DNA from: Antedon bifida
Taxonomy: Eukaryota > Echinodermata > Crinoidea > Comatulida > Antedonidae
Length of the DNA: 64,000 bases
Assembly: GCA_963402885.1 (NCBI GenBank)
Contig: OY727096.1
Location: 14,489,820-14,553,819, forward strand
Direction of reading: 5' to 3'
The translations under genes were made by a program, and so were the position numbers. Below, in pieces: positions 25,901 through 34,140 of the stretch (the stretch's first letter is position 1; each line of letters starts with the position of its first letter). The notes below the pieces were generated by a model. It saw only the letters and a list, made by a program, of their open reading frames with translations, had not been told where the DNA came from and did not search any database.

Positions 25901-28900
25901 GTTAGGATTCCATTCATTTCAACAATAAAAAATATTCAAAATATCCTGCCAGTTTGCGTTCAAGAGTACAACCTGCTTAGTTTTTAATACGAGTACTGCT
26001 TTCTATACACATAACTTTGATTTCTGCAACAAAAAAAAAATCTCTGTAATAATGTACTTTAATTACTGCAATAATCTAGGTATAGATTATGTTGACCGGG
26101 CCAGTGAGAGGGCGTTCGACTGTACTACCATAAGTCCTCTAGGTGTATACAACTTACTTCTTGTCTACAAAGTGTATTGTAGTATGCTAATAGTACTATT
26201 ATTAGATTAGGTAGTTGGGAGTAGATTGGAGAGATACATCTATTTATAAGAGAGTACTGTATATATGGAATTATCTGTGTTAGTTGCCTTTGTATTTTTA
26301 GTTATACTGTAATACCAATAGGTACTGTGTATTGGGATGCAATTCAACAGTTATGAATAAAAATAGTCCTATGTACTCTGTATGTTGGAGGAAATAAGCA
26401 TAAGAGCAAGTCTTGACCACAGGGTGTAAGTCAGTCACTATTTTGAATCAGTAGTATGACTTCTTAGGATTTAATTAATTTTAAAATTATCATTGTATGA
26501 TCGAAAAGAAATATTATAATATCTAACTTTCTCCTTTATATAAATATATTATTTTATCCAAGGGGTTGCAAACACAAGTGTTCACATGTATTGCACCTTT
26601 GTCCTGTCTTTATGTTGTCCGTAATGTTACTGCACTAACGGGTGACCGGTAAACGAGCTTCGCTCTTACGGTTATCCATCCATATAAGTTGTTCATCTCT
26701 TATGTTCAGAAATTGAAATGGTAAATAAACTGAAACTGAAACTGTGCTTATGTGGTCCAGGTTGACGAGCCAGGAATAATGGTAGTGCCAGTATACCGTG
26801 TAGTTTAGCCTCAAGGCAATACCATGTAGCTGGAGTAGCTTGGACAAATACAGTAGAAATTTATGAGACTTGGTGTGTGATGATTCAGTATGATAAATTT
26901 GTGCTGTGAAAGACAAAATTGTAGAATTATGAAGAAAATATTGTAAAATATAACAAGGAAATTATACTATAGTATAATTAAGGGGTAACCGTATAATATA
27001 TAATAAATAATAATAAATGCAATGGCAATTACTTATATTATGTATACATTACAATATTACAAATAAATTCATATATTATTTTATTATGATAAGGAAATCT
27101 GTTTTTGAATGAGAAAAAGCCATCCCAACCCAGATTTGAACCCAGCTATCAATAAAGCTATAAAACAAAATAAACCATATTGTAGCCGGACTGGGTAGCG
27201 TAGACTTACTTGAGGCCTAGGCCTAGTACAATTAGCTAGAAGGATACAGGCCAACCCGTACCCATGCCAACTCGCTCGTACCCAAATTTTGGTTTACTTA
27301 TCCAAAATTTTGGCTTACTCGTACCCATCATGGGCTGACTGCCTAGTAGTAGTAGTAGTAGTAGTAGTAGCCTAGCCTAAGGCAGCAGGCCCGGCCCTAG
27401 CCTACTACAACTTAAGTCTAGGACTAGCCTAGTACTAGTAGGCCTAGGCCTACTAGTAGTTAACATCGGTTATCAGACGATCGGGACCACGGACGATCGG
27501 GCCCAAGACGATCGGGCCCAGAAAACGTGGTCCCGATCGTCTTCAGCGTTGGGCCCGATCGTCTCATGCGTTGGCCCGATCGTCTCATGTTTTAGGAACC
27601 ATTTTGGTCCCGATCGTCTCATTCGCTGGGCCCGATCGTCTTAGCGCAGGGCCCGATAGTCTTGTGTTTGATATGGTAAAGTCGATCGCCTTTTATTTTG
27701 GTTCCGATAATATCGGGTATCGGTATTCGGTATGAAGCGTTGCTGATACGCTTTTGCGGTTGTAATTGGTTCTGGTCAATATTTGTTAGGTATAACTATA
27801 AGTATAAGGGATAAATGTTTATTTAGGCCTAATAATGTATATAATGTTTGTTTTCAATTTATTTTACAGGTGGTTGCAAAACGTTGGTGGTGAATGTGTG
27901 CTCTTTGAAAATCATTGTAAAAAAATATCAGAAATTAATAGTTAAAATAGTTTATAATTAGTAATACTAAGAGTATTTTTTACCAATGAGACGTTCTATG
28001 CATACAAATACAAGTAGGCCTGTTGATTGAGGAATGAATATAGTACCGTAGCGTATCATGACAAGACACTATGGATAGAAGAATATAAATAAAAAGGTGG
28101 GATTTACCCACAAAAGTGTACCAACCAACGGCATTACCATTATGTATAATAAAGACACACTTTTTTTTATTTGCTTTTTATTTTACTGCAACTATTTTAT
28201 GACAGAGAACATAATTTAAAAAGTGTCATAAATTCAAACTGTTTCCACTTTGGTAGGCAACTGTTACCGCTTTGATGTTTAGTTCGTAACACGCTACGTT
28301 TTATAAGGGGAATCCCCGGATTGTGGCATGATCAACAAAATCATGTGCTGAAGAACAACAGGGGAAGGTTACTCGTCTCATCTTCTACTACCACCACATG
28401 AAATTATTCGACCATTGACATTTATTATATTGATTAATAATTACATTTAAACATCAATTAGTATAATTATAAACAATCATATTTGGAAAAGCACATCGCC
28501 TCTCCTCCTCACCTGTAATAATAAAGTAAATGAAATATATAATTAGCATAATTAAATAAAAATACTCATCGTCTAAAAATATACAGACGGTAAAATAAAT
28601 AATCTACAGTAGGCATACCTATAATATAAAAACGATCACGAATATTTAGTGGGCCAAAATATACAAAGAAAATAGCGCGATGCAATAAAACCCAATCGAT
28701 TAAAAAAACACGACCGATAATATGATAAAAATTGCATAGCTAGAGTGGCGCGCGCCATAAAAAATTCCAACAGTTGGTTTAATTGCGACCAAAATAAAAC
28801 GTGCCCGATCGTCTTATTTGTTGGGCCCGATCGTCTGGGCCCGATCGTCTCTGGTCCCGATCGTCTTAAAACCTTGTTGGGCCCGATCGTCTCCCGCTTT

Positions 28901-29959
28901 GGGCCCGATCGTCTTACAATGGGCCCGATCGTCTGGGCCCGATCGTCCGTGGTCCCGATCGTCTGTTCCCCGTTAACATCATACATACGCCCTAGAGCCT
29001 AGTAGTAGCTACCTAGTACTCTACTAGCTAGGCCTAGGTAGTAGCAGTATTAGTTATTGTAGCAGTATTAGTTATTGTAGTAGTATTATTGTATTGTAGT
29101 ATTAGTTGTAGCTGTCCGGTGGTCCTTGGTCACTTGTCTAACTAGCTACGTCTAGGCTAGATCCCCTAGTAGGCCTAGGCCTAGTACGTAGTAAAGATAA
29201 TTAGTTATTCTTCAACAGTCACACAATTCAGATTCTGCCGCTGATTGTTAGTGAGCAGGGGGAGGGAGAGAAAGAGTTAGAAGAACTGAAATAAGTCGTG
29301 ACGTATAATAAACATCATACAAAATAATAATATAACTAACGAATCCGTATAATATAATAATGTTGTATGTTATAAAGTAAGGTAAATGCGTTTAATATAA
29401 TACAATTATATTATAATATAATGTATTTTATTAATAATATAATAGTAAATGTTCATAATATAATGCCAAAACCGAATAATATAATACAAAAAGTCAATAA
29501 TTTGTTACATTTTTCACATAATATATTAGAAATAGATATAATATAATGCTAAAACCAAGTAATATAATGCAAAACGTATAATTCATTACAATACAATATA
29601 TAATATAATAAAAAAATGATATAATAATATAATATTTTGAATACTTCAGACAGCTGAGGCTTGCCATACATAGCACTTATCAACCACCGCCATGCCTAAT
29701 TATTATAGGTACGTGGATGACAATATTTCCTTTAATTTTGCTGTTGTACCTTTTTATATCTGTATTTTATACTATTTTTTTATGTATCAGTAGTTTTATA
29801 TGAATTTTTTACACTACATAATGTATATTTTTATATAACTTTTAAAACTTATTCTAAGATGCTGTTTTTGCCTTGAGGAAGAATTTCAAATTATAAATGT
29901 TTTGACAATAAAGTTATCTTGTATCTTGTATGTATAAATAGCATAAATATATATATGCA

Positions 29960-29997
<38 letters not shown>

Positions 29998-32574
29998 AAT
30001 ATATATATGTATAGCATAAATATCAGCCACGATACTTAAAGCATAATTTTTGTTTTTCATTAAGCTCTGCAGGCTCAAAAGTTGGTACACATTTATTTTC
30101 TAGGTCTGACTATAGTCTACACAGTGACTCATGTTGCAGGTATAAGCAACGTAGCCCGAAATGTTGTCTATAGTAAGCGACTTTATGTACAGGCATCAAC
30201 AATCAGCATTAGCTATAGTTAGTAATAGTCTACACATATTACATACGGTAGTACTATTATATAACTTACATGCATTCATGGTCATACAGTAACTTACCGG
30301 GAACTGATAAAACAAGTCCTGTTGCATATGGTACACTTGTTACTAACACGGTCCTTGTACTCAAGTCATTTAACTTCGCTCGCTCTATCTTACGGTTGCT
30401 TGTATCAGTCCAGTACAGGTATCTAAGTATAAGTATAATATATGTTACTACATTAACGTTCCGTTACAAGTAGTTCACATCCCTTCCACGGATAAAAAAT
30501 TTATTGAAACTTACGAAATTACTGAAGCAGATAAGTGATTTACGAATATGTGAAAAGAAATGTTAACAAATCTTTATTACTTCCTTTATTGAGTGGTATT
30601 AATGTAATATTATTACGTTTTTGCTTACAAATCAAAAAGTAAGAATAAGAATGGAATGTGAAGTTCGAAGTTCATAGTTGATATTCCTCCAACGTGAAAA
30701 GAGGTTTACTGTGACATTACACGTTAGATATATCAAACATAACTAATAAGAATTGTTCTGTACGTTCCATCCAGATGTATTACTTTAATGCGGCCAGTCT
30801 TTTACTAATTTAAATTATGTTACAAGTGGCAGGAGCGGATGTAGAATTTTGATAAAGAGGGGACCCCCGGAAAAAAAATTTTCTAGACGCCCGGAGATAG
30901 CATATGAGGCGTTTTGGCCAGTCGATTCTTGTCCTATAATTATCTGAATATAGTGGGTTTTATAGACCATATTTAATATAGGCCTTTTTTTTTGCGCCAA
31001 TAGCCTAAAGCCTGTTTTCCTGTCGACGAAGCGTTACGACTAGGACTTGCATTAAATTTTCAAATTGTTAAAGTTGAAAATAAATTAACGATAACGATGA
31101 TCGAGCCGGACCGCAAATTTTTACGCGATCGTTAATGGTTTCTTGGATTTTCGATGTTGCTGTACACATGGACGTGAAGTTTTGCAAAGCCAAGGCCGTT
31201 CACGCGCAGCCAGCCGGGCCCGTGTGAAAATTGAAAATGTTACGGGTTTTGATGCTTCAACCCAACCGGCGCATAAGACATGATTTCGCTGATATATTAA
31301 TCTCGGCTTTACACTAAGATAAACATTAAATTCAATTATTTTAATTATATTAAAATTTAGTTTTACACTTGTTATTTTGAAATATCAGACTTTAAAAGAG
31401 TACAAAAAACATCGTCGCCTTGTAAAAAATCAAGAATTGTCAGCGCGTACGTATTTTTTCACAAACTATGATGACGTAATTTATGAACTAGGCCTATTTG
31501 ATCGGTCAGTCAGATTTATAGAATTGGCCTATACTGGACAGATTATATAGAAACTACTAAAGCTGAGGTATTATGAATGAAATTCAATCCATTGAATGTT
31601 TTAAACGTAAAGGCAATCATTCTTTTTTAAACAGTCTTATTATTAAATTTTAACGAATTTAAATGTATGGTTTAGATGCATTAATAATAATATACAGTTC
31701 AACCGCGATGTGATCACACAGTTCATCTCCTTTGGATGAGTAAAAAAAATAGATAGATGTACGTTAAGAGAGACAGACCCGTTAGCTGTATCTATCTCAA
31801 TTGCATGTGGATATCTTAATCCTGTGTCAAACAGAATTGTTCTGTTTGTTCCATCCAGATTGATTACTTCAATTCGGTCTTCGCCAACATCTGTCCAATA
31901 AAGTTTTTTTCCAGCTCCATCAACGGCTAAATCACGCACACCTTAAATAATGATGACAATTAAACAATTACTGCAATCCCAACCTATGAAATTGACTTTA
32001 TATGCTATAGACTAAAACTGTGTTAACACATTTCAATTGATGCTCAACCCTCTACTAGGGTTATGTATTATATTATACTAAACTTTTGCACGGCGACGAA
32101 AACGTTTACTTTAACGGATGACGTCAGCATTCTACTCATTTGTATAACAGTGTAGTTCATAATTCAGCGAACAGTTGCGTTTTAACGTACTTGTTTGTAA
32201 ATTTGATTTGAACGCAACGCATGTGTCGCGCACGCAACATACGCCACTCGCATTAAAATAATTGCCTTGGGCCGACAAGAGCCCTACCTAGCTAGGCATT
32301 TTAACTTGCATATTATTAGCTGATAAATAGCATATTGCGATAAACAAATATTATTGTTTGACTTAATTATAAACATAAAACAATTTTTTTTTTATTAAAA
32401 TAATTAAATTTACCATTTTGTTTTCTTAATTATTCTGCAGAAAAGTAATGATCTTCCATGTTTCGATACCTTTGGTTAACGTTTTTCACGTCGCTATTTT
32501 TCAGAAATAAGGTTCTCGACGCAATTAACTATATTTTTTCTTAATGCTTGCTCACGTAGACAGAAAAAAGTATG

Positions 32575-32647
<73 letters not shown>

Positions 32648-33503
32648 AAGGCGTATCTTGAAAAAGCAAGGCAGTATAATAATTGATCCGTACGATATTA
32701 TTTTTAAATGAAAAGGTGGACATTTTAATGAGGGGAACATTATAATTAGAAGTTGTGCGTTCGGTAGGCCTAAACAAATTTCTTTTATAATTATTGTAGT
32801 TCAACATCGTCAAGGCCGGTACTATTTTAGATTATAAATTTCAAGAATCTCTTTTGCAGATTTAGGTACTAACAAGTTTTAGTGGGATTCCTTAGATATT
32901 AGTGAGTGACATTGCAAGATATAGCTTGGGTTTTACAAGAACATTGATCCTATTGCAGTAAAGTAGAAATTATATTTCGTGGCAATTTATTTACAAAATA
33001 ATTAGATAATGTCTTTATTTTTACAGAGCATGATATATTGATTGTTTTCCATGTTGTTTTTAGTCGCGTGGACGCGACTCTATAGTTCACTATGTCGGTC
33101 GGTCTGTCTGTCGGTCTGTCGGTCTGTCGGTCCGGTATCACTATGCGTTTTATCGCTTTTCTGTACTTTTTGAACTGTTTTGAAGGTTAATGAAATTCAA
33201 ACAAATGCTCTAAAAATACATGATGCTTATTTTTCCTAATAAAACATGTAAAAATGAATAGAATATTACTAGCAGTTGATCCCAAAGATAAAAACACTTC
33301 ATGTTGGTTAGTAACAAGTGAAAACCGTTCAATGGTGTCCTTGCTGAAATCAGACCAATACAGTGTTGTGTAGAGAGCGAAAGGTTGGGTTAATCCGACA
33401 TTATGAATAATTGATGCTAAAATTAAAGTTGCGTTGTCACTCGAACTAATGTTTGTCATATATATTCCAGGAGGATTCTTGTTGACAACAAACATAACAT
33501 CAC
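10862..33503 (-). CDS. Gene A: secreted modular YWTD-propeller / C-type lectin protein (5' incomplete)
   Basis: Sixteen coding exons were read on the minus strand: 33503-33270, 31941-31779, 30422-30298, 18988-18743, 17143-16995, 16873-16805, 16507-16393, 15957-15273, 15037-14848, 14419-14215, 13802-13591, 13416-13194, 12825-12592, 12293-12141, 11700-11497 and 10920-10862. All junctions are AG/GT, and codon phase is continuous from the first to the TAA. About 1,087 residues are visible. YWTD blades cover about 1-256, an N-glycosylated beta-rich region 257-727, a C-type lectin domain 728-872, a Cys-rich linker 873-950 and an unrecognised C-terminal domain 951-1087. No transmembrane segment is seen, so secretion is inferred. 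The start and signal peptide exon were not located; they should lie right of 33,503. An adhesion, recognition or immune role is only a guess. The intron between exons 3 and 4 is 11.3 kb because of a palindromic insertion; in gene B it is 1.3 kb. Confidence 0.8.
11080..11400. mobile_element. Truncated copy of the GGCCCATTTACAC TIR element
   Basis: The left end (TTTAA then GGCCCATTTACACTAGG) and body match the full element at 40,750-41,139. The right terminus and adjacent flank are deleted: the sequence jumps from AAAATTTTTT to CACAAGC. It lies in the last intron of gene A. Confidence 0.75.
11497..11700 (-). CDS. Gene A exon 15 (C-terminal domain)
   Basis: Acceptor TTCAATAG and donor GTGAGT, 204 nt. 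It encodes a region with GSDQLTGLIYGIHMDMRSYM and KDQGATWVFISKDAWDSL. No family is recognised. It differs from gene B by only a few residues (for example SEGNW in A, SENNW in B). Confidence 0.75.
12141..12293 (-). CDS. Gene A exon 14 (C-terminal domain)
   Basis: 153 nt between TCCGACAG and GTAAAAC. It encodes YYDQGFVITKKL and ending DNPPDGRWK, with Cys in FACNPS and PSCYVQD. Unrecognised domain; phases agree with both neighbours. Confidence 0.75.
12592..12825 (-). CDS. Gene A exon 13 (Cys-rich linker)
   Basis: 234 nt, donor GTAAGT. It encodes two copies of DEGTPEPV followed by a Cys-rich stretch (VCHYDGGSSQCDACVAG, then HKCENGKHTVCV, then SKCPVPG) with 7 Cys in about 40 residues. A 33-bp unit that includes the acceptor is duplicated, so a second in-frame acceptor at about 12,792 could also be used. 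The gene B exon is 189 nt and lacks the repeat. Confidence 0.75.
13194..13416 (-). CDS. Gene A exon 12 (C-type lectin domain, second half)
   Basis: 223 nt from TTCTAG to donor GTACGC. It has FKWINGSSASFTKW, TEDCGAAAF, DWDIMDC and LPAICE, the C-terminal half of a C-type lectin fold. The donor is chosen by phase: the tempting earlier GTATCA after TGCGA would create a stop. The usual EPN or QPD tripeptide and WND motif are replaced (NRPG and WDI), so canonical calcium-dependent sugar binding is doubtful. Confidence 0.85.
13591..13802 (-). CDS. Gene A exon 11 (C-type lectin domain, first half)
   Basis: 212 nt between ACTTATAG and GTGAGT. It encodes CRFGYTPYKETCYKVF, WDAAKAACETDNAQLVMIED and YWIGLKD. 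The WIGL-type motif, Cys pattern and Trp-Ala-Ala helix are hallmarks of the fold. Nearly identical to gene B 46,986-47,197. Confidence 0.9.
14215..14419 (-). CDS. Gene A exon 10 (beta-rich region)
   Basis: 205 nt from TTTCACAG to GTAAGT. It encodes IQIAAKPTFRVRLGIDKNGK and ADLLWFSTVNSAKVL and ends in a Gly run (DVGGGG; DVGDG in gene B). No family is recognised. Confidence 0.75.
14848..15037 (-). CDS. Gene A exon 9 (beta-rich region)
   Basis: 190 nt from TTTTCAG to GTAAGT. It encodes DDVIILISIWHDDDSTGKAV and ends SPVRFN. The frame stays open beyond the donor, but the strong GTAAGT, conserved phase and next exon place the border here. Confidence 0.75.
15273..15957 (-). CDS. Gene A exon 8 (large beta-rich domain)
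   Basis: The largest exon, 685 nt, TTTGTAG to GTAAGT. It encodes about 228 residues of alternating hydrophobic strands (ADVKPGVILRVTITAELTD, HMNLIVEFPKGTADPTIEVT, LALEIEVVLDDTD) with N-glycosylation sites at MNIT, YNFT, NKTS and NGSE. It resembles surface-adhesin repeat folds in general style only, and no family is claimed. The gene B copy differs by about 10 substitutions and one codon. Confidence 0.85.
16393..16507 (-). CDS. Gene A exon 7 (beta-rich region)
   Basis: 115 nt from TTTTTCAG to GTATTT. It encodes SNFTVTLVSASEITLSFSNN and IQFEGTINSTVN, with several N-glycosylation sites. Conserved at gene B 50,255-50,369. Confidence 0.75.
16805..16873 (-). CDS. Gene A exon 6 (beta-rich region, small)
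   Basis: A 69-nt phase 0/0 exon, TTTTTCAG to GTATTG, encoding FDLFSDPFIWTLTGNGN. Too short to call alone. It is supported by phase, conserved borders and conserved reading in gene B (51,005-51,073). Confidence 0.7.
16995..17143 (-). CDS. Gene A exon 5 (beta-rich region)
   Basis: 149 nt from CTTTCAG to GTAATT. It encodes TVKDSTTYYGIGDELKTDFL and GTGLKVTLTAENME. About 5 of 50 residues differ from gene B, intermediate between the propeller and the lectin half. Confidence 0.75.
17990..18419. mobile_element. TIR element (GTTGGGGACCCC ends) in an intron of gene A
   Basis: The left end GTTGGGGACCCCTCGTGAAA and the complement of the right end GTTGGGGACCCCATGTGAAA match over 20 bp with two mismatches. 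Gene B lacks the segment (empty site near 53,005). Inside are a tRNA-like stretch and an AT-rich ATTATTATC-type tail. Non-autonomous; the family is unknown. Confidence 0.65.
18252..18318 (+). repeat. tRNA-Ser/Leu-like SINE head (degenerate)
   Basis: GTAGTCGAGTGGATAAGAC resembles an A box of Ser/Leu type, and GGGGTTCGGCTCCC resembles a B box. The T arm folds poorly and no acceptor stem closes. This is read as a tRNA-derived relic, not a tRNA gene. Confidence 0.45.
18743..18988 (-). CDS. Gene A exon 4 (YWTD propeller blades)
   Basis: 246 nt from TCTCAAG to GTAAAT. It encodes KMYWCD, EEANLDGTNRRTI and YLYWANYFGGIY, two LDL-receptor-type blades. The second signature is YWAN here but YWTD in gene B, and about 21 of 82 residues differ from gene B, far more than in the lectin half. 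Confidence 0.85.
19040..20399. other. Intron DNA of gene A, no gene seen
   Basis: 19,040-19,650 parallels 53,600-54,150 of gene B at roughly 95% identity. At 19,768-19,830 there is a CGACCGACCGAC short-repeat element. The remainder is AT-rich with no coding signal. Confidence 0.6.
20400..21000. repeat. Dispersed 0.6-kb repeat (inverted relative to 59,080-59,660)
   Basis: The reverse complement of this block matches 59,080-59,660, including GTGCGCAA-, TTACGTGCGTAGCGCATGTA- and GCACTCTTTTTGCCCGATTT-like stretches. One end carries CGACCGACCGACATAGTGAAC followed by GCGTTGCACGCGACTA. Confidence 0.7.
21102..29668. mobile_element. Giant palindromic (foldback-type) element in gene A intron
   Basis: The outer ends are TATGGCAAGCCTCAGCTGTC and its complement, flanked by CATAGC on both sides (6-bp target duplication: 21,096-21,101 and 29,669-29,674). 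Gene B lacks the element (near 54,300). The arms run inward to about 24,425 and 24,600 around a loop of about 170 bp. After removing the 1.5-kb insertion at 27,468-28,971, the element is about 7.05 kb with arms of roughly 3.3-3.6 kb. The outer 350 bp are AT-rich with repeated CATTATATTA motifs. A CTAG-rich tract (about 21,570-21,900) and a tRNA B-box-like relic (about 22,110-22,145) follow. No transposase was recognised; the frames present are short. The superfamily is unknown. Confidence 0.9.
27468..28971. mobile_element. MULE-like non-autonomous element built of GACGATCGGGCCC motifs
   Basis: It is nested in the right arm of the palindrome, and the left arm gives the empty site. GTTAACATC flanks both ends (9-bp duplication, 27,459-27,467 and 28,972-28,980). 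The ends share CAGACGATCGGGACCACGG. The left 200 bp hold about 10 copies, and the right 180 bp about 10 copies, of GACGATCGGGCCC or its complement; the middle is AT-rich. The apparent proteins at 28,636-29,002 are translations of the motif array, not genes. The long duplication and repeated terminal motifs suggest a Mutator-type non-autonomous element (inference). Confidence 0.8.
29675..30297. other. Intron DNA with old LINE 3' tail
   Basis: It matches gene B 54,300-54,833. The block ending GACAATAAAGTTATCTTG and TATCTTGTA (about 29,905-29,930) looks like the 3' end and short-repeat tail of a LINE inserted before duplication. A TATA microsatellite lies at about 29,945-30,010 only in this copy. 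Confidence 0.5.
30298..30422 (-). CDS. Gene A exon 3 (YWTD blade)
   Basis: 125 nt, ATACTTAG to GTAAGT. It encodes YLYWTDTSNRKIERAKL and NDLSTRTVLV. Relative to gene B about 17 of 125 bases differ, nearly all nonsynonymous and clustered just after YWTD. Confidence 0.85.
31779..31941 (-). CDS. Gene A exon 2 (YWTD blade)
   Basis: 163 nt, ATTTAAG to GTCTGT (GTATGT in gene B, so the donor is weaker here). It encodes LAVDGAGKKLYWTDVGEDRI and INLDGTNRTILFDTGL, a textbook LDL-receptor class B repeat. About 12 of 54 residues differ from gene B. Confidence 0.88.
32575..32643. repeat. (TA)n microsatellite
   Basis: About 69 bp of uninterrupted TA. In gene B the same site carries about 1.2 kb of unrelated sequence (57,445-58,655). 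Confidence 0.95.
33060..33150. repeat. Hairpin plus GGTCTGTC short-repeat element
   Basis: AGTCGCGTGGACGCGACT (a palindrome with a short loop) is followed by TATAGTTCACTATGTCGGTCG and then GTCTGTCGGTC repeats. Relatives lie at 19,768, 20,940, 35,395, 59,070 and 59,705. Confidence 0.7.
33270..33503 (-). CDS. Gene A exon 1 found (first propeller blade)
   Basis: 234 nt from ATAATACAG to GTAATA. It encodes FVVNKNPPGIYMTNISSSDN and TTLYWSDFSKDTIERFSL, a YWSD variant of the blade motif with an N-glycosylation site. The phase (two bases first) requires an upstream exon, not located. No counterpart was seen in gene B. Confidence 0.8.
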
Positions 33504-34140
33504 CTGTATTATTAAAATATAAAAAAAAACCCCTTTAGTTGAATATCAAACCTAAATAAACAATAAGAATAACAAAATTATACATTAACGCCCTAATTAT
33601 TATTCTATTAAACATTAATTATTGGGATAAAATTCTTTGCTGATTCACAAATAAACGCATGAACAAATACAATACCTATGCACAAAAACAATAGAGATTT
33701 TGCAAAGTTCCAGAGGACTAAAGCTGCTTCAAGAGGCGACTTACAGGTACCGAAAATAACATTGGAATGTTTCCGTCGTTCTTGTAGTTATTTTGCGACA
33801 TATTTATATTATATATTACCATCTGTATTAAGAGTCTTTCAATATTAATTCCTTTAAATTTAAGTTTTAAAAATATATTGTATCGTATTTATTTAAATGA
33901 ATGTTATATTGTATAGAGTTAAGTATAATAGATGTTTATATTATTTTAAAGGCCTCCGGATACTAGTTGGCCTGATGATTCAGCTAGAAGGGTTACCCTC
34001 TCTAACTAAAGTGAAAATATATAAATAAAAAAAAAACATCAAGGCCGATCTCTAGGAAATTATTAAAAGCATTTACGCCACAGTTATATTAATAAGTCTC
34101 TTTTAAGCATTATTCAGTTCCACTATCGCAATATTAAAAT
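33504..34140. other. 5' side of gene A; retroelement tail, no exon confirmed
   Basis: 33,930-34,036 ends in AAATATATAAATAAAAAAAA after GGCCTCCGGATACTAGTTGG and looks like a LINE/RTE 3' tail. A hydrophobic frame near 33,676-33,750 has a correct-phase donor but no start codon, so it is not called. No promoter was identified. Confidence 0.4.

Larger units (their letters stand above)
31942..33269. other. Intron 1 of gene A
   Basis: No gene seen. 31,942-32,540 and 32,640-33,160 match gene B flanking DNA at 57,023-57,430 and 58,660-59,160. A TA microsatellite lies between them. Confidence 0.6.

Noticed and set aside
28636-29002. Open frames on both strands that translate to GPIV/GPDRL repeats
   Set aside because: They are translations of the GACGATCGGGCCC motif array; both strands are open because the motif is self-complementary.
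32552-32740. Frame rich in YIYIYI
   Set aside because: Translation of the TA microsatellite.
33676-33750. Candidate signal-peptide exon of gene A (hydrophobic FAKSLLFLCI, correct-phase donor)
   Set aside because: No in-frame start codon before an upstream stop, and no paralogue to support it.
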